Shown here piece after piece: positions 38,677 to 47,787 of a stretch of 64,000 nt of DNA. The stretch is from Sinorhizobium mexicanum (GTDB lineage: Bacteria > Pseudomonadota > Alphaproteobacteria > Rhizobiales > Rhizobiaceae), in the NCBI RefSeq assembly GCF_013488225.1, contig NZ_CP041238.1, forward strand, positions 521,501 through 585,500, given 5' to 3'. The notes below the pieces were generated by a model, which saw only the letters and a program-made list of their open reading frames with translations, was not told the DNA's origin and searched no databases. Numbering within the stretch: the stretch's first letter is position 1; each line of letters starts with the position of its first letter. The translations under genes were made by a program, and so were the position numbers.

Positions 38677-39234
38677 ATGTTCAAGTTTGTGATCCGTTCG
38701 GCTCTTGTCGCCTCCATGTTTACGACAGGTGCAGTCGTCGCCTACGCCGAGAACCCGATGGTCGGCGGCGCGCCGATGTATGCCGAGAAGAATATCATCG
38801 AAAATGCTATCAACTCGAAGGACCATACGACGCTGGTTGCGGCCGTGAAGGCTGCCGGTCTTGTCGAGACCCTTGAGGGCAAGGGGCCGTTCACCGTCTT
38901 CGCTCCGACGAACGAAGCCTTCGCGGCCCTGCCGGCAGGCACCGTCGACAAGCTCTTGAAGCCCGAAAACAAGGACAAGCTCACGACGGTGCTGACCTGC
39001 CATGTCGTAGCCGCCAATGCGATGTCGTCGGCGATCACCGAGATGATCAAGGATGACGGCGGCCAACATGACGTCAAGACGGTCGGCGGTTGCATCCTCA
39101 AGGCCAAGGCCGATGGCGGCAAGATCAGCCTGACCGACGAAACCGGCGGCACGGCCTGGGTGACCATCGCCGACGTGAAACAGTCGAACGGCGTCATCCA
39201 TGTCATCAACAAGGTGCTGCTGCCGAAGGGATGA
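38677..39234 (+). CDS. secreted fasciclin (FAS1) domain protein
   Basis: A 185-residue exported protein: signal peptide to about AYAEN (residue 24), then one FAS1 domain (about 40-183) with KGPFTVFAPTNEAFAALPAG, LTTVLTCHVVAA and SNGVIHVINKVLLPKG. FAS1 domains mediate adhesion and surface interactions; rhizobial members include symbiotically expressed genes. AGGAAGG lies upstream of ATG 38677. It is downstream of the ECF sigma operon, which makes it a candidate target. Confidence 0.93.
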   Translation: MFKFVIRSALVASMFTTGAVVAYAENPMVGGAPMYAEKNIIENAINSKDHTTLVAAVKAAGLVETLEGKGPFTVFAPTNEAFAALPAGTVDKLLKPENKDKLTTVLTCHVVAANAMSSAITEMIKDDGGQHDVKTVGGCILKAKADGGKISLTDETGGTAWVTIADVKQSNGVIHVINKVLLPKG

Positions 39235-39237
39235 TCC

Positions 39238-39340
39238 CTACAGCACCGTGCGTTCCTTCGGACTCACAGAGGTCGTTGTAACACTTTGAATCGCTGTATG
39301 TTTCATCTCAAAACGCCTCCGATTTTAAGGAAACATGCAG
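39238..39340. repeat. RIME-like palindromic repeat, diverged copy
   Basis: Starts 4 bases after the fasciclin stop. ctacagcaccgtgcg, then a disrupted first palindrome, acactttgaatcgctgtatg and a ttttaaggaaacatgcag end. More mutated than the others. Confidence 0.7.
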
Positions 39341-39483
39341 GCGGGCGGCGGGCATCGATCCGCCGCTCAAGCCGTTTGGTTTGCTGCTCTCACGGCGGTT
39401 TGATGGACTTTGTTTTGTCTCGATTCCATCGGACCGCTAATCTTCCAACAGCAATGGCAAAGGCTCTTGCCGGGGAGGTTCCC

Positions 39484-39978
39484 ATGAAGAACCGTCGCAA
39501 TTTCCTGATGGCGGGCGCCGCGCTCGCCGCATGGACGGTGGCCCGTGGCTTTGCGCCTCCCGCGCGTGCGGCCGGGGGCGAAACTTTCGAGATCGTGAAG
39601 ACGGACGAGGAGTGGCGTGCGACCCTGACTGCGGAGCAATACGGCATTCTGCGGCAGGAGGATACGGAACAGCCCTTCACGAGCGCGCTCAACAACGAGA
39701 AGCGCAAGGGGATCTTCCGCTGTGCGGGGTGCGACCTGGCCCTCTATTCCTCCGAGGCGAAATATGACAGCGGCACCGGCTGGCCGAGCTTCTGGCAATC
39801 GCTTCCGAACGCAGTCGGCACACGCGAGGACAATTCCCTGTTCATGACAAGGATCGAATGCCACTGCCGCCGCTGCGGCGGGCATCTCGGCCACATTTTC
39901 GACGACGGACCCCCGCCGACCGGGAAGCGGCACTGCATCAACGGGCTGGCGCTGACATTTGCGCCGGCCGCCGCATGA
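39484..39978 (+). CDS. msrB: Tat-exported peptide-methionine (R)-S-oxide reductase
   Basis: A 164-residue MsrB that repairs methionine-R-sulfoxide. The N-terminus MKNRRNFLMAGAALAAWTVA is a twin-arginine signal, predicting export of the folded enzyme to the periplasm. Zinc cysteines C80, C83, C128 and C131 and the catalytic C151 in RHCING are present, with GTGWPSFW. GGGGAGG precedes ATG 39484; a longer open frame upstream is not used. It lies near the ECF sigma/fasciclin genes. Confidence 0.92.
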   Translation: MKNRRNFLMAGAALAAWTVARGFAPPARAAGGETFEIVKTDEEWRATLTAEQYGILRQEDTEQPFTSALNNEKRKGIFRCAGCDLALYSSEAKYDSGTGWPSFWQSLPNAVGTREDNSLFMTRIECHCRRCGGHLGHIFDDGPPPTGKRHCINGLALTFAPAAA

Positions 39979-40048
39979 GGGCCGGGTTTTGCCCCTGACC
40001 TTGACACTCCTCCCCGCACGTGGCGAGTCGGAGCCGGCGCAGCACATT

Positions 40049-40076
40049 CCTTCTCCCCATCGAAATGGGGAGAAGG
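40049..40076. repeat. ccttctcccc palindrome
   Basis: A perfect 12-base stem (40049-40060 with 40065-40076) around cgaa. Similar ccttctcc and ccctctcccc hairpins occur at about 61690-61838. A common rhizobial intergenic palindrome; it may also end msrB transcription. Confidence 0.6.
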
Positions 40077-40099
40077 TGGCCGGCCGGTTGAGGACCAGC

Positions 40100-40203
40100 C
40101 TACAGCGCCGCGCGTCTTTTCAGACGCGCAAAGGACGCTGTAGCACTTTGAATTGCTGCATGTCTTTGTCCTTTAATCGGCTACGATTAAAGGCGACATG
40201 CAG
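40100..40203. repeat. RIME-like palindromic repeat, reference copy
   Basis: The cleanest copy in the window: ctacagcgccgcgcgtc..gacgcgcaaaggacgctgtag, spacer cactttgaattgctgcatg, palindrome taatcggctacgatta, and a catgcag end. The layout of two palindromes in about 105 bases matches the RIME1 element described in rhizobia. Confidence 0.88.
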
Positions 40204-40204
40204 T

Positions 40205-40253
40205 AGAGCAATTCCAGGAAAAGGGTGTAACGGTTTTCCGTCCGGAATTGCGT
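40205..40253. repeat. gagcaattcc-type palindrome
   Basis: gagcaattccaggaaaa pairs imperfectly with ttttccgtccggaattgc. A short element frequent between rhizobial genes. Directly abuts the RIME-like repeat. Confidence 0.65.
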
Positions 40254-40304
40254 AGTTTCAACGAGTTAGATCATTTCAGCGTTTCAATGAAACAATGAAA
40301 GGAT

Positions 40305-40841
40305 CTACGACGCGGTGGCCTGCGGCGGAGATTGCACATCGGAGAGCGCAGCCTGCAGCCTCTGCTCCTGCTCGGGCGAGAGCGACGTTTTCAGCACGCG
40401 GCCGCGCAGCCCCGAAAACTCTGCGAGTACCCTTTCCGGTTGCACCTTGCGCACAAGAACAAAGAGTGCAGAGGAATTGTTCGGGATCGTATTGCCGAGC
40501 GACTTGATGAATTCGTCGTCGATACCGTAGTCGGCAAGCGATCCGGAGAGCGCCCCGGCGCCCGCGCCGAGTGCGCCGCCGATCGCGAAGCCCGCAAGTG
40601 GATTGAGGAAGAGCAGGCCGACGAGGCCGCCCCAGAGCGAACCCGAAAGAAGCCCTGAGGTCGCGCCGACGGCGGTGAGATTGAGGCTCTGCTTCAGGTG
40701 CACCTTGCCCTCGCCGTCGCGAACGACCACGACAGCGTCTTCAAGGTCGATCAGATATTCCTTCTTAAGGCTGTTCAGCTTCAAGAGAACCTTGTCGGCC
40801 TCTTCCGTCGAATCGAACCCTACGACAATCAAATCGGACAT
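40305..40841 (-). CDS. DUF1269 family glycine-zipper membrane protein
   Basis: A 178-residue protein of the DUF1269 family. The N-terminal part DLIVVGFDSTEEADKVLLKL is followed by a glycine-rich hydrophobic stretch (about 65-105, SGLLSGSLWGGLVGLLFLNP, GFAIGGALGAGAGALSGSL) and a C-terminal soluble part. Often stress-induced; function unknown. GGAGAGA precedes ATG 40841. The longer in-frame extension to 40931 is not favoured. Confidence 0.87.
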   Translation of the reverse strand: MSDLIVVGFDSTEEADKVLLKLNSLKKEYLIDLEDAVVVVRDGEGKVHLKQSLNLTAVGATSGLLSGSLWGGLVGLLFLNPLAGFAIGGALGAGAGALSGSLADYGIDDEFIKSLGNTIPNNSSALFVLVRKVQPERVLAEFSGLRGRVLKTSLSPEQEQRLQAALSDVQSPPQATAS

Positions 40842-40956
40842 GTCTCTCTCCTGCATCTTGGCCCGCCGCAAAGAATGCGGCCGCTCGCAGAAATAGAGCA
40901 CTTTGCGTGTCAGGGTAGTGACGAAGATCAAAGACTTTTGTCTTGAAGGATTCGTC

Positions 40957-41613
40957 TCAGCGGGCGACGGCGAGATCGATCGCTGCTCGCAGTTCTTCGA
41001 TGCCGGCGCCCTTTTCCGAGGAGGTCGACAGCACCTCGGGAAAGGCGGCCGGGCGCTTCTTGATCTTCTCGATCGTTTCGGCGATCAACCGCGGCACGCC
41101 CGCCGCTTTGATCTTGTCCGTCTTGGTAAGCACGATCTGATAGGAAACGGCGGCCTTGTCGAGCAGCGCAAGGACCTCTTCGTCATTCTTCTTGATGCCG
41201 TGGCGGGCGTCGATCAGCACGTAGACGCGCTTCAGCGTGGAGCGGCCGCGCAGATAGTCGAAGACGAGCTTTGTCCACGCGTCGACGTGTTCCTTGGGCG
41301 CCTGCGCATAGCCGTAGCCCGGCATGTCGACGAGCGCCATCGGTGGCAGGTCGCCCGCCTCGCCGGAATAGCCATCCGGCACGAAATAGTTGAGCTCCTG
41401 GGTGCGACCCGGCGTGTTCGACGTGCGCGCGAGGCCTTTCTGTCCGACAAGGGCATTGATCAGCGACGACTTGCCGACATTCGAACGACCGGCAAAGGCG
41501 ATCTCCAGCGGACCCTCCGGCGGCAGGAACTTCATGGCCGGAACGCCGCGGATGAAGATCCACGGGCGGCCGAAGGCGGAGGAATCGTTCTGGTTTTGCT
41601 TTTTCCCGGTCAT
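40957..41613 (-). CDS. engB: ribosome biogenesis GTP-binding protein YihA/YsxC
   Basis: A 218-residue TRAFAC GTPase needed for large-subunit assembly and cell division. G1 is [10 protein letters not shown]2 region SNTPGRTQ, G3 DMPGYGYA and G4 TKTD. The N-terminus has an extension before the GTPase core. It belongs to the conserved yidC-engB-argB neighbourhood of rhizobia, here interrupted on both sides. Confidence 0.94.
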   Translation of the reverse strand: MTGKKQNQNDSSAFGRPWIFIRGVPAMKFLPPEGPLEIAFAGRSNVGKSSLINALVGQKGLARTSNTPGRTQELNYFVPDGYSGEAGDLPPMALVDMPGYGYAQAPKEHVDAWTKLVFDYLRGRSTLKRVYVLIDARHGIKKNDEEVLALLDKAAVSYQIVLTKTDKIKAAGVPRLIAETIEKIKKRPAAFPEVLSTSSEKGAGIEELRAAIDLAVAR

Positions 41614-41664
41614 CGCTCGATTTTTCCCGTTGCCCGGCCGGCTTCAAGGTTTTGCGCCGTCTTG

Positions 41665-42609
41665 TCAAGCGCGACCCGGATTTGCGCGAGCTTCGATGCG
41701 CAGCCGGCGTTGGCGCCAGAGTTCGACAGCGAGATAGGCAAAGAGGGCAAAGAGCACGATCGACCCGCCGATGATGGTATTGGTGCGGGGGATCTCGCCG
41801 TGAATGACCGCAACCCAAAGGGGCGCAAGAACGGTTTCCGCCGTCCCCAGCAAGGCCGCCAGCGCCGAGGGCAGAAGCCGCACGCCGGTGACGAAGAGCG
41901 CTAGACCGAGGCCAAAATTGAATGCCCCGAAGACGACCAGAATGCCGAGCTCGGAGGAGGTGACGGCAAAGTCCGAAGCCTGAGTTGCGGCGACCGTTGC
42001 GGCAATGAGCGTTCCGAGGCAGACAGCCGGCGTCATGCGGACATGGGCATAGCCGCGGGTGATGACCGTTGCGCAAGCGAGGGAGAGCGCAATCAGCAGG
42101 GCGAGCGCATCCCCGACCGGGGAGACGGCGCCGGTAATCGAATCCGAAACCATCACCAGCAGGCCGGCGATAACTGCGGCGATTGCCAGCCAGGTAAGTG
42201 GGGAGACGCCTTCGCGGAATACGACCCAGCCGATCAGGGCCGCGAGGAGCGGCACGCCCGCTTGAATGAGCATGATGTTGGCCACCGTCGTGTAGGCAAG
42301 TGCGAGCACGAAACTCATCGATGCTGTCGCGAAGCAGCAGCCGACGGCCACGCCGGGCCAGCCCATGTCGCGGAAGAGCCGCGTCATGTTCGAAGCGCCG
42401 TCACGAACCAGCATGAAGGCGAGGAGGAAAAGTGCGGCGAAGATCGACCGCCAGAAGACGATGACCCAACTGTCGGCGATGTCGAGGAAACGCACCAGTG
42501 TGCCGCCGAAGCTCCAGACGACCGCCGAGCCGACAACGAGCGCGATGCCGGCGGCACGGCCTTGTGCTGGCATGAAGGACTTCGGCAGGACGGTCGGCTG
42601 CGACATCAT
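41665..42609 (-). CDS. DMT/EamA-family transporter
   Basis: About 314 residues with ten predicted helices and two EamA repeats (GIALVVGSAVVWSFGGTLVR, FYRSIFAALF-like VFWRSIFAALFLLAFM; second half GAFNFGLGLALFVTGVRLLP, LLGTAETVLAPLWVAVIHGE). The substrate is unknown. It lies 51 bases upstream of engB on the same strand and 138 bases after yidC, so it may be cotranscribed with engB. ATG 42609 or 42606; an extended frame to 42690 has poor start context. Confidence 0.87.
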   Translation of the reverse strand: MMSQPTVLPKSFMPAQGRAAGIALVVGSAVVWSFGGTLVRFLDIADSWVIVFWRSIFAALFLLAFMLVRDGASNMTRLFRDMGWPGVAVGCCFATASMSFVLALAYTTVANIMLIQAGVPLLAALIGWVVFREGVSPLTWLAIAAVIAGLLVMVSDSITGAVSPVGDALALLIALSLACATVITRGYAHVRMTPAVCLGTLIAATVAATQASDFAVTSSELGILVVFGAFNFGLGLALFVTGVRLLPSALAALLGTAETVLAPLWVAVIHGEIPRTNTIIGGSIVLFALFAYLAVELWRQRRLRIEARANPGRA

Positions 42610-42747
42610 CGGAACCCGGATTGAAACCGGCAGACAATAGAGCGCTTGCCGGTTGCAGGCGCCGGTGTTCGCGACAGGCGGTTGTCGCAAAAGAAAAAGC
42701 CCCGGACCGATTGGTCCGAGGCTTTTGACGTGGACGACAACCGGCGG

Positions 42748-44532
42748 CTATTCCGCCGGTTTGGGTTTCTTCGCGAACAGCGATTTGAGGTTGTCGAAGA
42801 GCTCAATCTTCACACCCTGGCGCTTCATGATGATCGACTGCTGGATGATCGACAGCGTGTTGTTCCAGGCCCAGTAGATGACGAGGCCGGCCGGGAAGGA
42901 CGCCAGCATGAAGGTGAAGACTACCGGCATCCAGGTGAACAGCATCGCCTGGGTCGGATCCGGCGGCGTCGGGTTCATCCGCATCTGCAGGAACATCGTG
43001 ACGCCCATGACGAGCGGCCAGACGCCGAGGTGCAGGAAGGACGGAGCATCGAACGGAAGCAGGCCAAAGAGGTTGACGATCGTCGTCGGATCGGGAGCGG
43101 AGAGGTCCTGGATCCAGCCGAAGAACGGCGCATGGCGCATCTCGATGGTGATGTAGATCACCTTGTAGAGCGCGAAGAACACCGGGATCTGGATGAGAAT
43201 CGGCCAGCAGCCCGCCAGCGGGTTGATCTTCTCGTCCTTGTAGAGTTGCATCATCGCCTGCTGCAGACCCATGCGGTCGTCGCCGAACTTCTTCTTCAGT
43301 TCCTCCATCTTCGGCTGGACCTTCTTCATGTTCGCCATCGACGCATATTGCTTGTTGGCGAGCGGGAAGAAGAGAAGCTTGACAACGATCGTGGTGATCA
43401 GGATCGCGATGCCGAAATTGCCGAACAGACGGAAGAAGAAATCCATCATTTTGAACATCGGCTTGGTGATGAAATAGAACCAGCCCCAGTCGATCAGCTT
43501 GTCAAAATTCGGGATCGAGTAGGCGACTTCGTAGTTGTCGACGACCGGAACTTCCTTCGCGCCGGCGAAAACCAGGTTCTTGACTTCCGCAGACTGGCCC
43601 GGTGCGATGGTGATCGCATCGCCCTTGTAGTCGCTCTGAAAGCGTGCACGACCGTCGGTGAAATGCGAGAAGCGCATTTCGAATGGGGTCGCCTGCGGCG
43701 GAACGATCGTCGCGGCCCAGTACTTGTCGGTGATGCCCAGCCAGCCGCCAGTCGCTTTGCCCGGTTCGACGGGCTGGTCGTCTTCGACCTTCGAGTAGCC
43801 GACTTCCTGCAGGCCTTCGTCGCCGGCCACGCCGATGAAGCCCTCATGCAGCACGTAGACGCTCGGCGTCGTCGGCTTGTTGAAGCGAGTGACGCGGCCG
43901 TAGGAAGACAGGGAGATCGGCGCCGACGTTTCGTTCTTGATGCTGTCGACGACCTGGAACATGTAACGATCGTCGACGGAGATCGTCCGGACGAAGGTGA
44001 TGCCCTTGTCGTTGGTGTAGCTGAGGGTGACTGGCGTCGATGGCGTCAGCTTTTCGCCGCTTGAAAGTGTCCAGACGGTCTGCGGACCCGGTGCCGAACC
44101 GGTCGCATCGTTACCGATATAGCCGACCTCGGTGAAATAGCCGTCTGCCGTTTCCGCGGGGCTGAAGAGGGTGATGACGGCACTCTTCGGATCGACCGTC
44201 TCGTGGTACCCCTTGAGCCTCAAGTCGTCAAAGCGCGCGCCGGTCAGGTTGATGGATCCCGAAAGCGCCGGCGTATCGATCGCAACACGTGCAGACTTGG
44301 CGATCGCTTGGTCGCGGTTTTCGCCACCCGGAATGGCACCGCCGGCGGGCGCCTGGCCCGGCGTCGCCTGCGGCGTACCGCTCTGGGGCTGAGCCTGTTG
44401 CGTCTGCTGGGCCTGTTCCGTAGCGACGCGGTCCTTCTCGATCCTCGGGTTGACATAGAAGAATTGCCAAGCGACGAGGATCAGCACGGACAGTGCAATC
44501 GCGACGAAATAATTGCGGTTGTTTTCCATCAT
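42748..44532 (-). CDS. yidC: membrane protein insertase
   Basis: A 594-residue YidC/Oxa1 insertase. Helix 1 ([19 protein letters not shown]), a large periplasmic beta-sandwich domain (about 80-350), then five core helices with [24 protein letters not shown] and [20 protein letters not shown] segments. It inserts membrane proteins with or without Sec. CAGGAAACC precedes ATG 44532. The start overlaps the rnpA stop (ATGA), as expected for rpmH-rnpA-yidC. Confidence 0.97.
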   Translation of the reverse strand: MMENNRNYFVAIALSVLILVAWQFFYVNPRIEKDRVATEQAQQTQQAQPQSGTPQATPGQAPAGGAIPGGENRDQAIAKSARVAIDTPALSGSINLTGARFDDLRLKGYHETVDPKSAVITLFSPAETADGYFTEVGYIGNDATGSAPGPQTVWTLSSGEKLTPSTPVTLSYTNDKGITFVRTISVDDRYMFQVVDSIKNETSAPISLSSYGRVTRFNKPTTPSVYVLHEGFIGVAGDEGLQEVGYSKVEDDQPVEPGKATGGWLGITDKYWAATIVPPQATPFEMRFSHFTDGRARFQSDYKGDAITIAPGQSAEVKNLVFAGAKEVPVVDNYEVAYSIPNFDKLIDWGWFYFITKPMFKMMDFFFRLFGNFGIAILITTIVVKLLFFPLANKQYASMANMKKVQPKMEELKKKFGDDRMGLQQAMMQLYKDEKINPLAGCWPILIQIPVFFALYKVIYITIEMRHAPFFGWIQDLSAPDPTTIVNLFGLLPFDAPSFLHLGVWPLVMGVTMFLQMRMNPTPPDPTQAMLFTWMPVVFTFMLASFPAGLVIYWAWNNTLSIIQQSIIMKRQGVKIELFDNLKSLFAKKPKPAE

Positions 44533-44915
44533 GGTTTCCTGGAACCGGCCGAGGGCCGCTTCGGTTTCGGCTTGTTTTCGATGCGATCGCAGAGCGCCCG
44601 GGTCAATGCGTCAAAGGGGGCATGCAGCAGATCGCGTCGGGCGACAATCACATAGTCGTGTCCGGGTTTCATTGCAAACCCGGCTGAAAGCCGCACTGCT
44701 TCTTTGAGGCGTCGGCGCATTCGGTTGCGCTCTACGGCATTGCCGTGCTTCTTGGTGACTGTGAAGCCGACGCGGGCATCACCTTCCAGATCCTTGCGGT
44801 CGAGCACTTCGAGCAGAAATAGTGGGCCTTTGCGGCTTTCTCCAGCTCTGACGGCCAAAAACTGCGGACGGCTTTTCAGCCGCCCGACAGTCGTCTTGTC
44901 TTTATCTGACGTCAT
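44529..44915 (-). CDS. rnpA: ribonuclease P protein component
   Basis: The small basic protein subunit of RNase P, which processes tRNA 5' ends. The RNR signature region [17 protein letters not shown] is intact, with [10 protein letters not shown] before it and [16 protein letters not shown] after it. About 128 residues from ATG 44915; ATG 44927 is an alternative. It overlaps yidC by four bases and follows rpmH after about 32 bases. Confidence 0.93.
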   Translation of the reverse strand: MTSDKDKTTVGRLKSRPQFLAVRAGESRKGPLFLLEVLDRKDLEGDARVGFTVTKKHGNAVERNRMRRRLKEAVRLSAGFAMKPGHDYVIVARRDLLHAPFDALTRALCDRIENKPKPKRPSAGSRKP

Positions 44916-44947
44916 ATGCCCGGACATAGGTTTCGGGCAGGCTCGGC

Positions 44948-45082
44948 TTAGGCCGAGAGACGCTTGCGGCCACGAGCCCGGCGGGCTGCAAGGACCTTCT
45001 GGCCACCCTTGGTGGACATGCGTGCACGGAAGCCGTGACGGCGCTTGCGAACAAGCTTGGACGGTTGGTAGGTACGCTTCAT
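44948..45082 (-). CDS. rpmH: 50S ribosomal protein L34
   Basis: A 44-residue ribosomal protein. It begins [20 protein letters not shown], contains [18 protein letters not shown] and ends KRLSA before TAA. This is the complete, full-length L34 sequence. It is the first gene of the rpmH-rnpA-yidC operon. Confidence 0.97.
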   Translation of the reverse strand: MKRTYQPSKLVRKRRHGFRARMSTKGGQKVLAARRARGRKRLSA

Positions 45083-45197
45083 TTATTTAAATACCGCGGT
45101 GTGCGGCCCTTCTTGAGTTTGCAAATTGCAAGAGCGTTTCACGTAACCGGGCACAGCTCCGCCTTGCGGGCAGGGTGGCTTGACCGGACGTGCGCGG

Positions 45198-45227
45198 CTT
45201 ATAAGGACAAATGTCCGGCAAAGTCAA
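45198..45227 (-). promoter_or_regulatory. sigma-70-type promoter for rpmH-rnpA-yidC
   Basis: On the minus strand TTGACT (45227-45222) and TATAAG (45203-45198) are separated by 18 bases. The spacer contains GGACA-AA-TGTCC. Transcription would start near 45191, giving a leader of about 110 bases. Confidence 0.65.
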
Positions 45228-45483
45228 TTCCCGACGGGCTTTGCGCTGCGCAGGTGGCGCGGATGGCCAGGCTCAGCCGCGCTCCTTCGAGATCGTGCAT
45301 CCGGATCTGCAACGTCTTGATGCCGTGCCCCGCAACAACTCGACGGCCGGGCCGACAGCGCTTCATCAAACGGGCGGCGCGTAGGGCAGATCGGTGAACA
45401 AATGCCTAATCCGGCCTCCCTAGAAGTGGGTCGGAGCGGTGATGGTTTTCGTTAACCACGCGTAATTAAGCATTCCCTTTGTG

Positions 45484-45496
45484 GTGTGCAGCACAC
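45484..45496. promoter_or_regulatory. GTGTGC-A-GCACAC palindrome before chemoreceptor gene
   Basis: A perfect 6+1+6 inverted repeat 45 bases before the chemoreceptor start codon. It could be an operator or a hairpin in the leader; the binding protein is unknown. Confidence 0.35.
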
Positions 45497-45540
45497 ACCG
45501 TCTAGCGAGGGGACGGCGCCGGCGGCGTCGGGGGACAGGA

Positions 45541-47535
45541 ATGAAAATTCGCGGAAAAATATATCTGATCGTCGGCATCATGAGTCTGCTTGCGATCGCC
45601 ATCACCGGCATGTCGCTGCTGATCGTGTCGCAGTACAACGACAAGCTTCACCAATTCCAGAACGCATCCGACCGGGCGTTCAAGGGCGAGCGGCTCAACC
45701 GCCTGGTGACCGGCGTCGTCATGGAAGCGCGCGGCATTTACGCAGCCCCGACGATCGAAAAGGCAAAACCCTTCGCCGAAGGTCTCCTCAAGAACCTCGA
45801 AAAGATCGACGCACTGCTCGAAGAATGGCGCCCGCTGGTTCCCGCCGACAAACTCTCGTCCTTCGATGCGCTGGTGAAGCGCGCGGAAGAATTCAAGACC
45901 TTCCGCACCGAGACGGCCCGTCTCGGCCAACAGGTTTCGCCGCAGGCTGCCAACGAGCAGGGCAATAATGACGCCAATCGCGCCAATCGCAAGGCTTTCC
46001 AGGCCGAGATAGACGGGGTCGTGGACGCCAATCTCGAGTCGCTTGAGGCGACTACCGCTGAGATCGCAGCCTTTGAGCGCTCGATCATTCTCGTCGTGCT
46101 CGGCATTGCCGGCCTCGGCCTCGTCGCCGGAATTGGTACTGCCTTCTACATCGGTACCAACCAGCTCAGCCGCCCGATCCTCGACTTGACCGACGCCATG
46201 AAACAGCTTGCCGCAGGTGATCTCTCGGTCGAGGTGCCCTTCGCCGGCCGCAAGGACGAGATCGGCGATATGGCTGCCGCCGTCGGCATCTTCAAGCAGA
46301 ACGGACTTGCGGTGCGTGAACTCAACGCTCAGGAAGCGGCGCTCAGGGAAAAGAGTGCGGATCTCCAGTCGAGCATCGGCATCGTCGTTTCGGCGGCCGC
46401 CGCGGGCGATTTCACCAGGCGCATCAGCAAGGACTATGGCAACGATGACCTCAACCGCTTTGCCGCGAGCGTCAACGAACTCGTCGGCAGCGTCGACAGC
46501 GGGATTTCCGAAACGCGGCGGGTCATCGCAAGCCTTGCCGCCGGCGACCTGACGCAAAGCATGAACGGCCAGTTCCAGGGTGCCTTCGCGGAGCTGCAGA
46601 AGAACGTCAACGACACGCTCACGACCCTGCAGAAAACCCTGCGCGAGGTGCGCACGACGACGGACTCGATCAACGGCAACGCATCCGAATTGCGCTCGGC
46701 AGCGGACGACCTGTCGAAGCGCACGGAGCAGCAGGCCGCTTCGCTCGAGGAAACCTCGGCCGCGCTCGATGAGATCACCGCCGCCGTCCGCAGCTCGACC
46801 GAGAGAGCGCAGGAAGCATCGGTCATGGTCACCGAGGCAAAGGAAAGCGCAACCGAGTCGGCTTCCGTGGTCCGTAACGCGGTCGAAGCGATGGGCCGCA
46901 TCGAGCAGGCCTCGAACGAGATCGGCCAGATCACCAACGTGATCGATGAGATCGCCTTCCAGACCAATCTTCTGGCCCTGAATGCGGGTGTCGAGGCGGC
47001 GCGCGCGGGTGACGCCGGCAAGGGGTTCGCAGTGGTGGCCCAGGAGGTGCGCGAACTCGCTCAGCGCGCAGCCAGTGCCGCCAAGGATATCAAGGCGCTG
47101 ATTTCGAAGTCGGGCGGCGAAGTCGCGACCGGCGTCAAGCTCGTCCAGGCGACCGGATCCGCGCTCGGCGAGATCGAAACGCGCGTCCTGAAGATCAACG
47201 ACCATATCCATTCGATCGCGACGGCCGCGCGCGAGCAGTCGACAGGGCTTGCCGAGGTCAGCACGGCCGTCAATCAGATGGACCAGGTCACCCAGCGCAA
47301 TGCCGCAATGGTCGAGGAGGCGAACGCCGCGACCCACAAACTGTCGGGCGAAACTGGGAACCTTGCCAACCTGATCGCCTACTTCAAGGTCGACCGCGAT
47401 GCCGTCGGGGCAGTCGCGCCGGCAAGGGAAACAAGCCGTCCCGTTGCTTCGCCCGCCCGGCGTATGATGGGCAGCGTCGCTCGAGCCTTCGGCGGCAGTG
47501 CCGCCGCCGCGCGGGACGATTGGGAGGAATTCTGA
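45541..47535 (+). CDS. methyl-accepting chemotaxis protein with helical-bundle sensor
   Basis: A 664-residue chemoreceptor. Helix 1 at about 6-30, a periplasmic region of about 155 residues that looks helical rather than Cache-like ([40 protein letters not shown]), and helix 2 at about 186-208. Two HAMP-like segments follow (around 210-265 and 300-350), then the signalling domain with [20 protein letters not shown]. It ends in DWEEF, a variant of the CheR/CheB docking pentapeptide. Monocistronic. The ligand is unknown. Confidence 0.92.
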   Translation: MKIRGKIYLIVGIMSLLAIAITGMSLLIVSQYNDKLHQFQNASDRAFKGERLNRLVTGVVMEARGIYAAPTIEKAKPFAEGLLKNLEKIDALLEEWRPLVPADKLSSFDALVKRAEEFKTFRTETARLGQQVSPQAANEQGNNDANRANRKAFQAEIDGVVDANLESLEATTAEIAAFERSIILVVLGIAGLGLVAGIGTAFYIGTNQLSRPILDLTDAMKQLAAGDLSVEVPFAGRKDEIGDMAAAVGIFKQNGLAVRELNAQEAALREKSADLQSSIGIVVSAAAAGDFTRRISKDYGNDDLNRFAASVNELVGSVDSGISETRRVIASLAAGDLTQSMNGQFQGAFAELQKNVNDTLTTLQKTLREVRTTTDSINGNASELRSAADDLSKRTEQQAASLEETSAALDEITAAVRSSTERAQEASVMVTEAKESATESASVVRNAVEAMGRIEQASNEIGQITNVIDEIAFQTNLLALNAGVEAARAGDAGKGFAVVAQEVRELAQRAASAAKDIKALISKSGGEVATGVKLVQATGSALGEIETRVLKINDHIHSIATAAREQSTGLAEVSTAVNQMDQVTQRNAAMVEEANAATHKLSGETGNLANLIAYFKVDRDAVGAVAPARETSRPVASPARRMMGSVARAFGGSAAAARDDWEEF

Positions 47536-47572
47536 GCCTAGCGCGTCTCGTCAAGGACGCCGACGTCACGAA

Positions 47573-47613
47573 CTTTTCTCGCGGATGGTCTTAACGCTCT
47601 CCGCGAGAAAAAG
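47573..47613. terminator. hairpin after the second chemoreceptor gene
   Basis: CTTTTCTCGCGGA (47573-47585) pairs with TCCGCGAGAAAAAG (47600-47613). The arms carry A and T runs, so it could terminate in both directions. It lies 38 bases past the chemoreceptor stop. Confidence 0.65.
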
Positions 47614-47787
47614 TCTTTGGTGTATTTTGCTCCCGTCGCACCAGGGACGATGGTTCTTCTTTTCACAGCAACGTGAGTTGTCACGGCGAACCGTTCACGT
47701 TGACGTTTGACGGCGCGACCATTCGTTATTGGTTCCGGGTCCGGATTCCCTCTAACTCAGGGGTAGATCTCGCCGAAAGCAAGCCGC

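Larger units (their letters stand above)
39979..40304. other. 326-base gap filled by four palindromic elements
   Basis: No gene is seen. From left to right it holds a 12-base-stem hairpin (40049-40076), a full RIME-like repeat (40100-40203), a gagcaattcc-type palindrome (40205-40253) and a gagttagatc-type hairpin (about 40263-40305). Confidence 0.7.
45083..45540. other. 458-base divergent gap between rpmH and a chemoreceptor gene
   Basis: Contains a sigma-70-like promoter for rpmH (45198-45227) and a palindrome before the chemoreceptor (45484-45496). A 55-codon minus-strand frame (45199-45366, with IKTLQIRMHDLEGARLSLAI, faintly PilZ-like) overlaps the promoter and lacks a ribosome binding site, so it is not annotated as a gene. 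Confidence 0.55.

Noticed and set aside
45199..45366. A 55-codon frame upstream of rpmH, faintly PilZ-like
   Set aside because: No ribosome binding site, and its end overlaps the predicted rpmH promoter. It could be a gene remnant, but support is too weak.
45502..47337. A 611-codon open frame on the minus strand
   Set aside because: Antisense to the second chemoreceptor gene; the composition is typical of GC-rich shadow frames.
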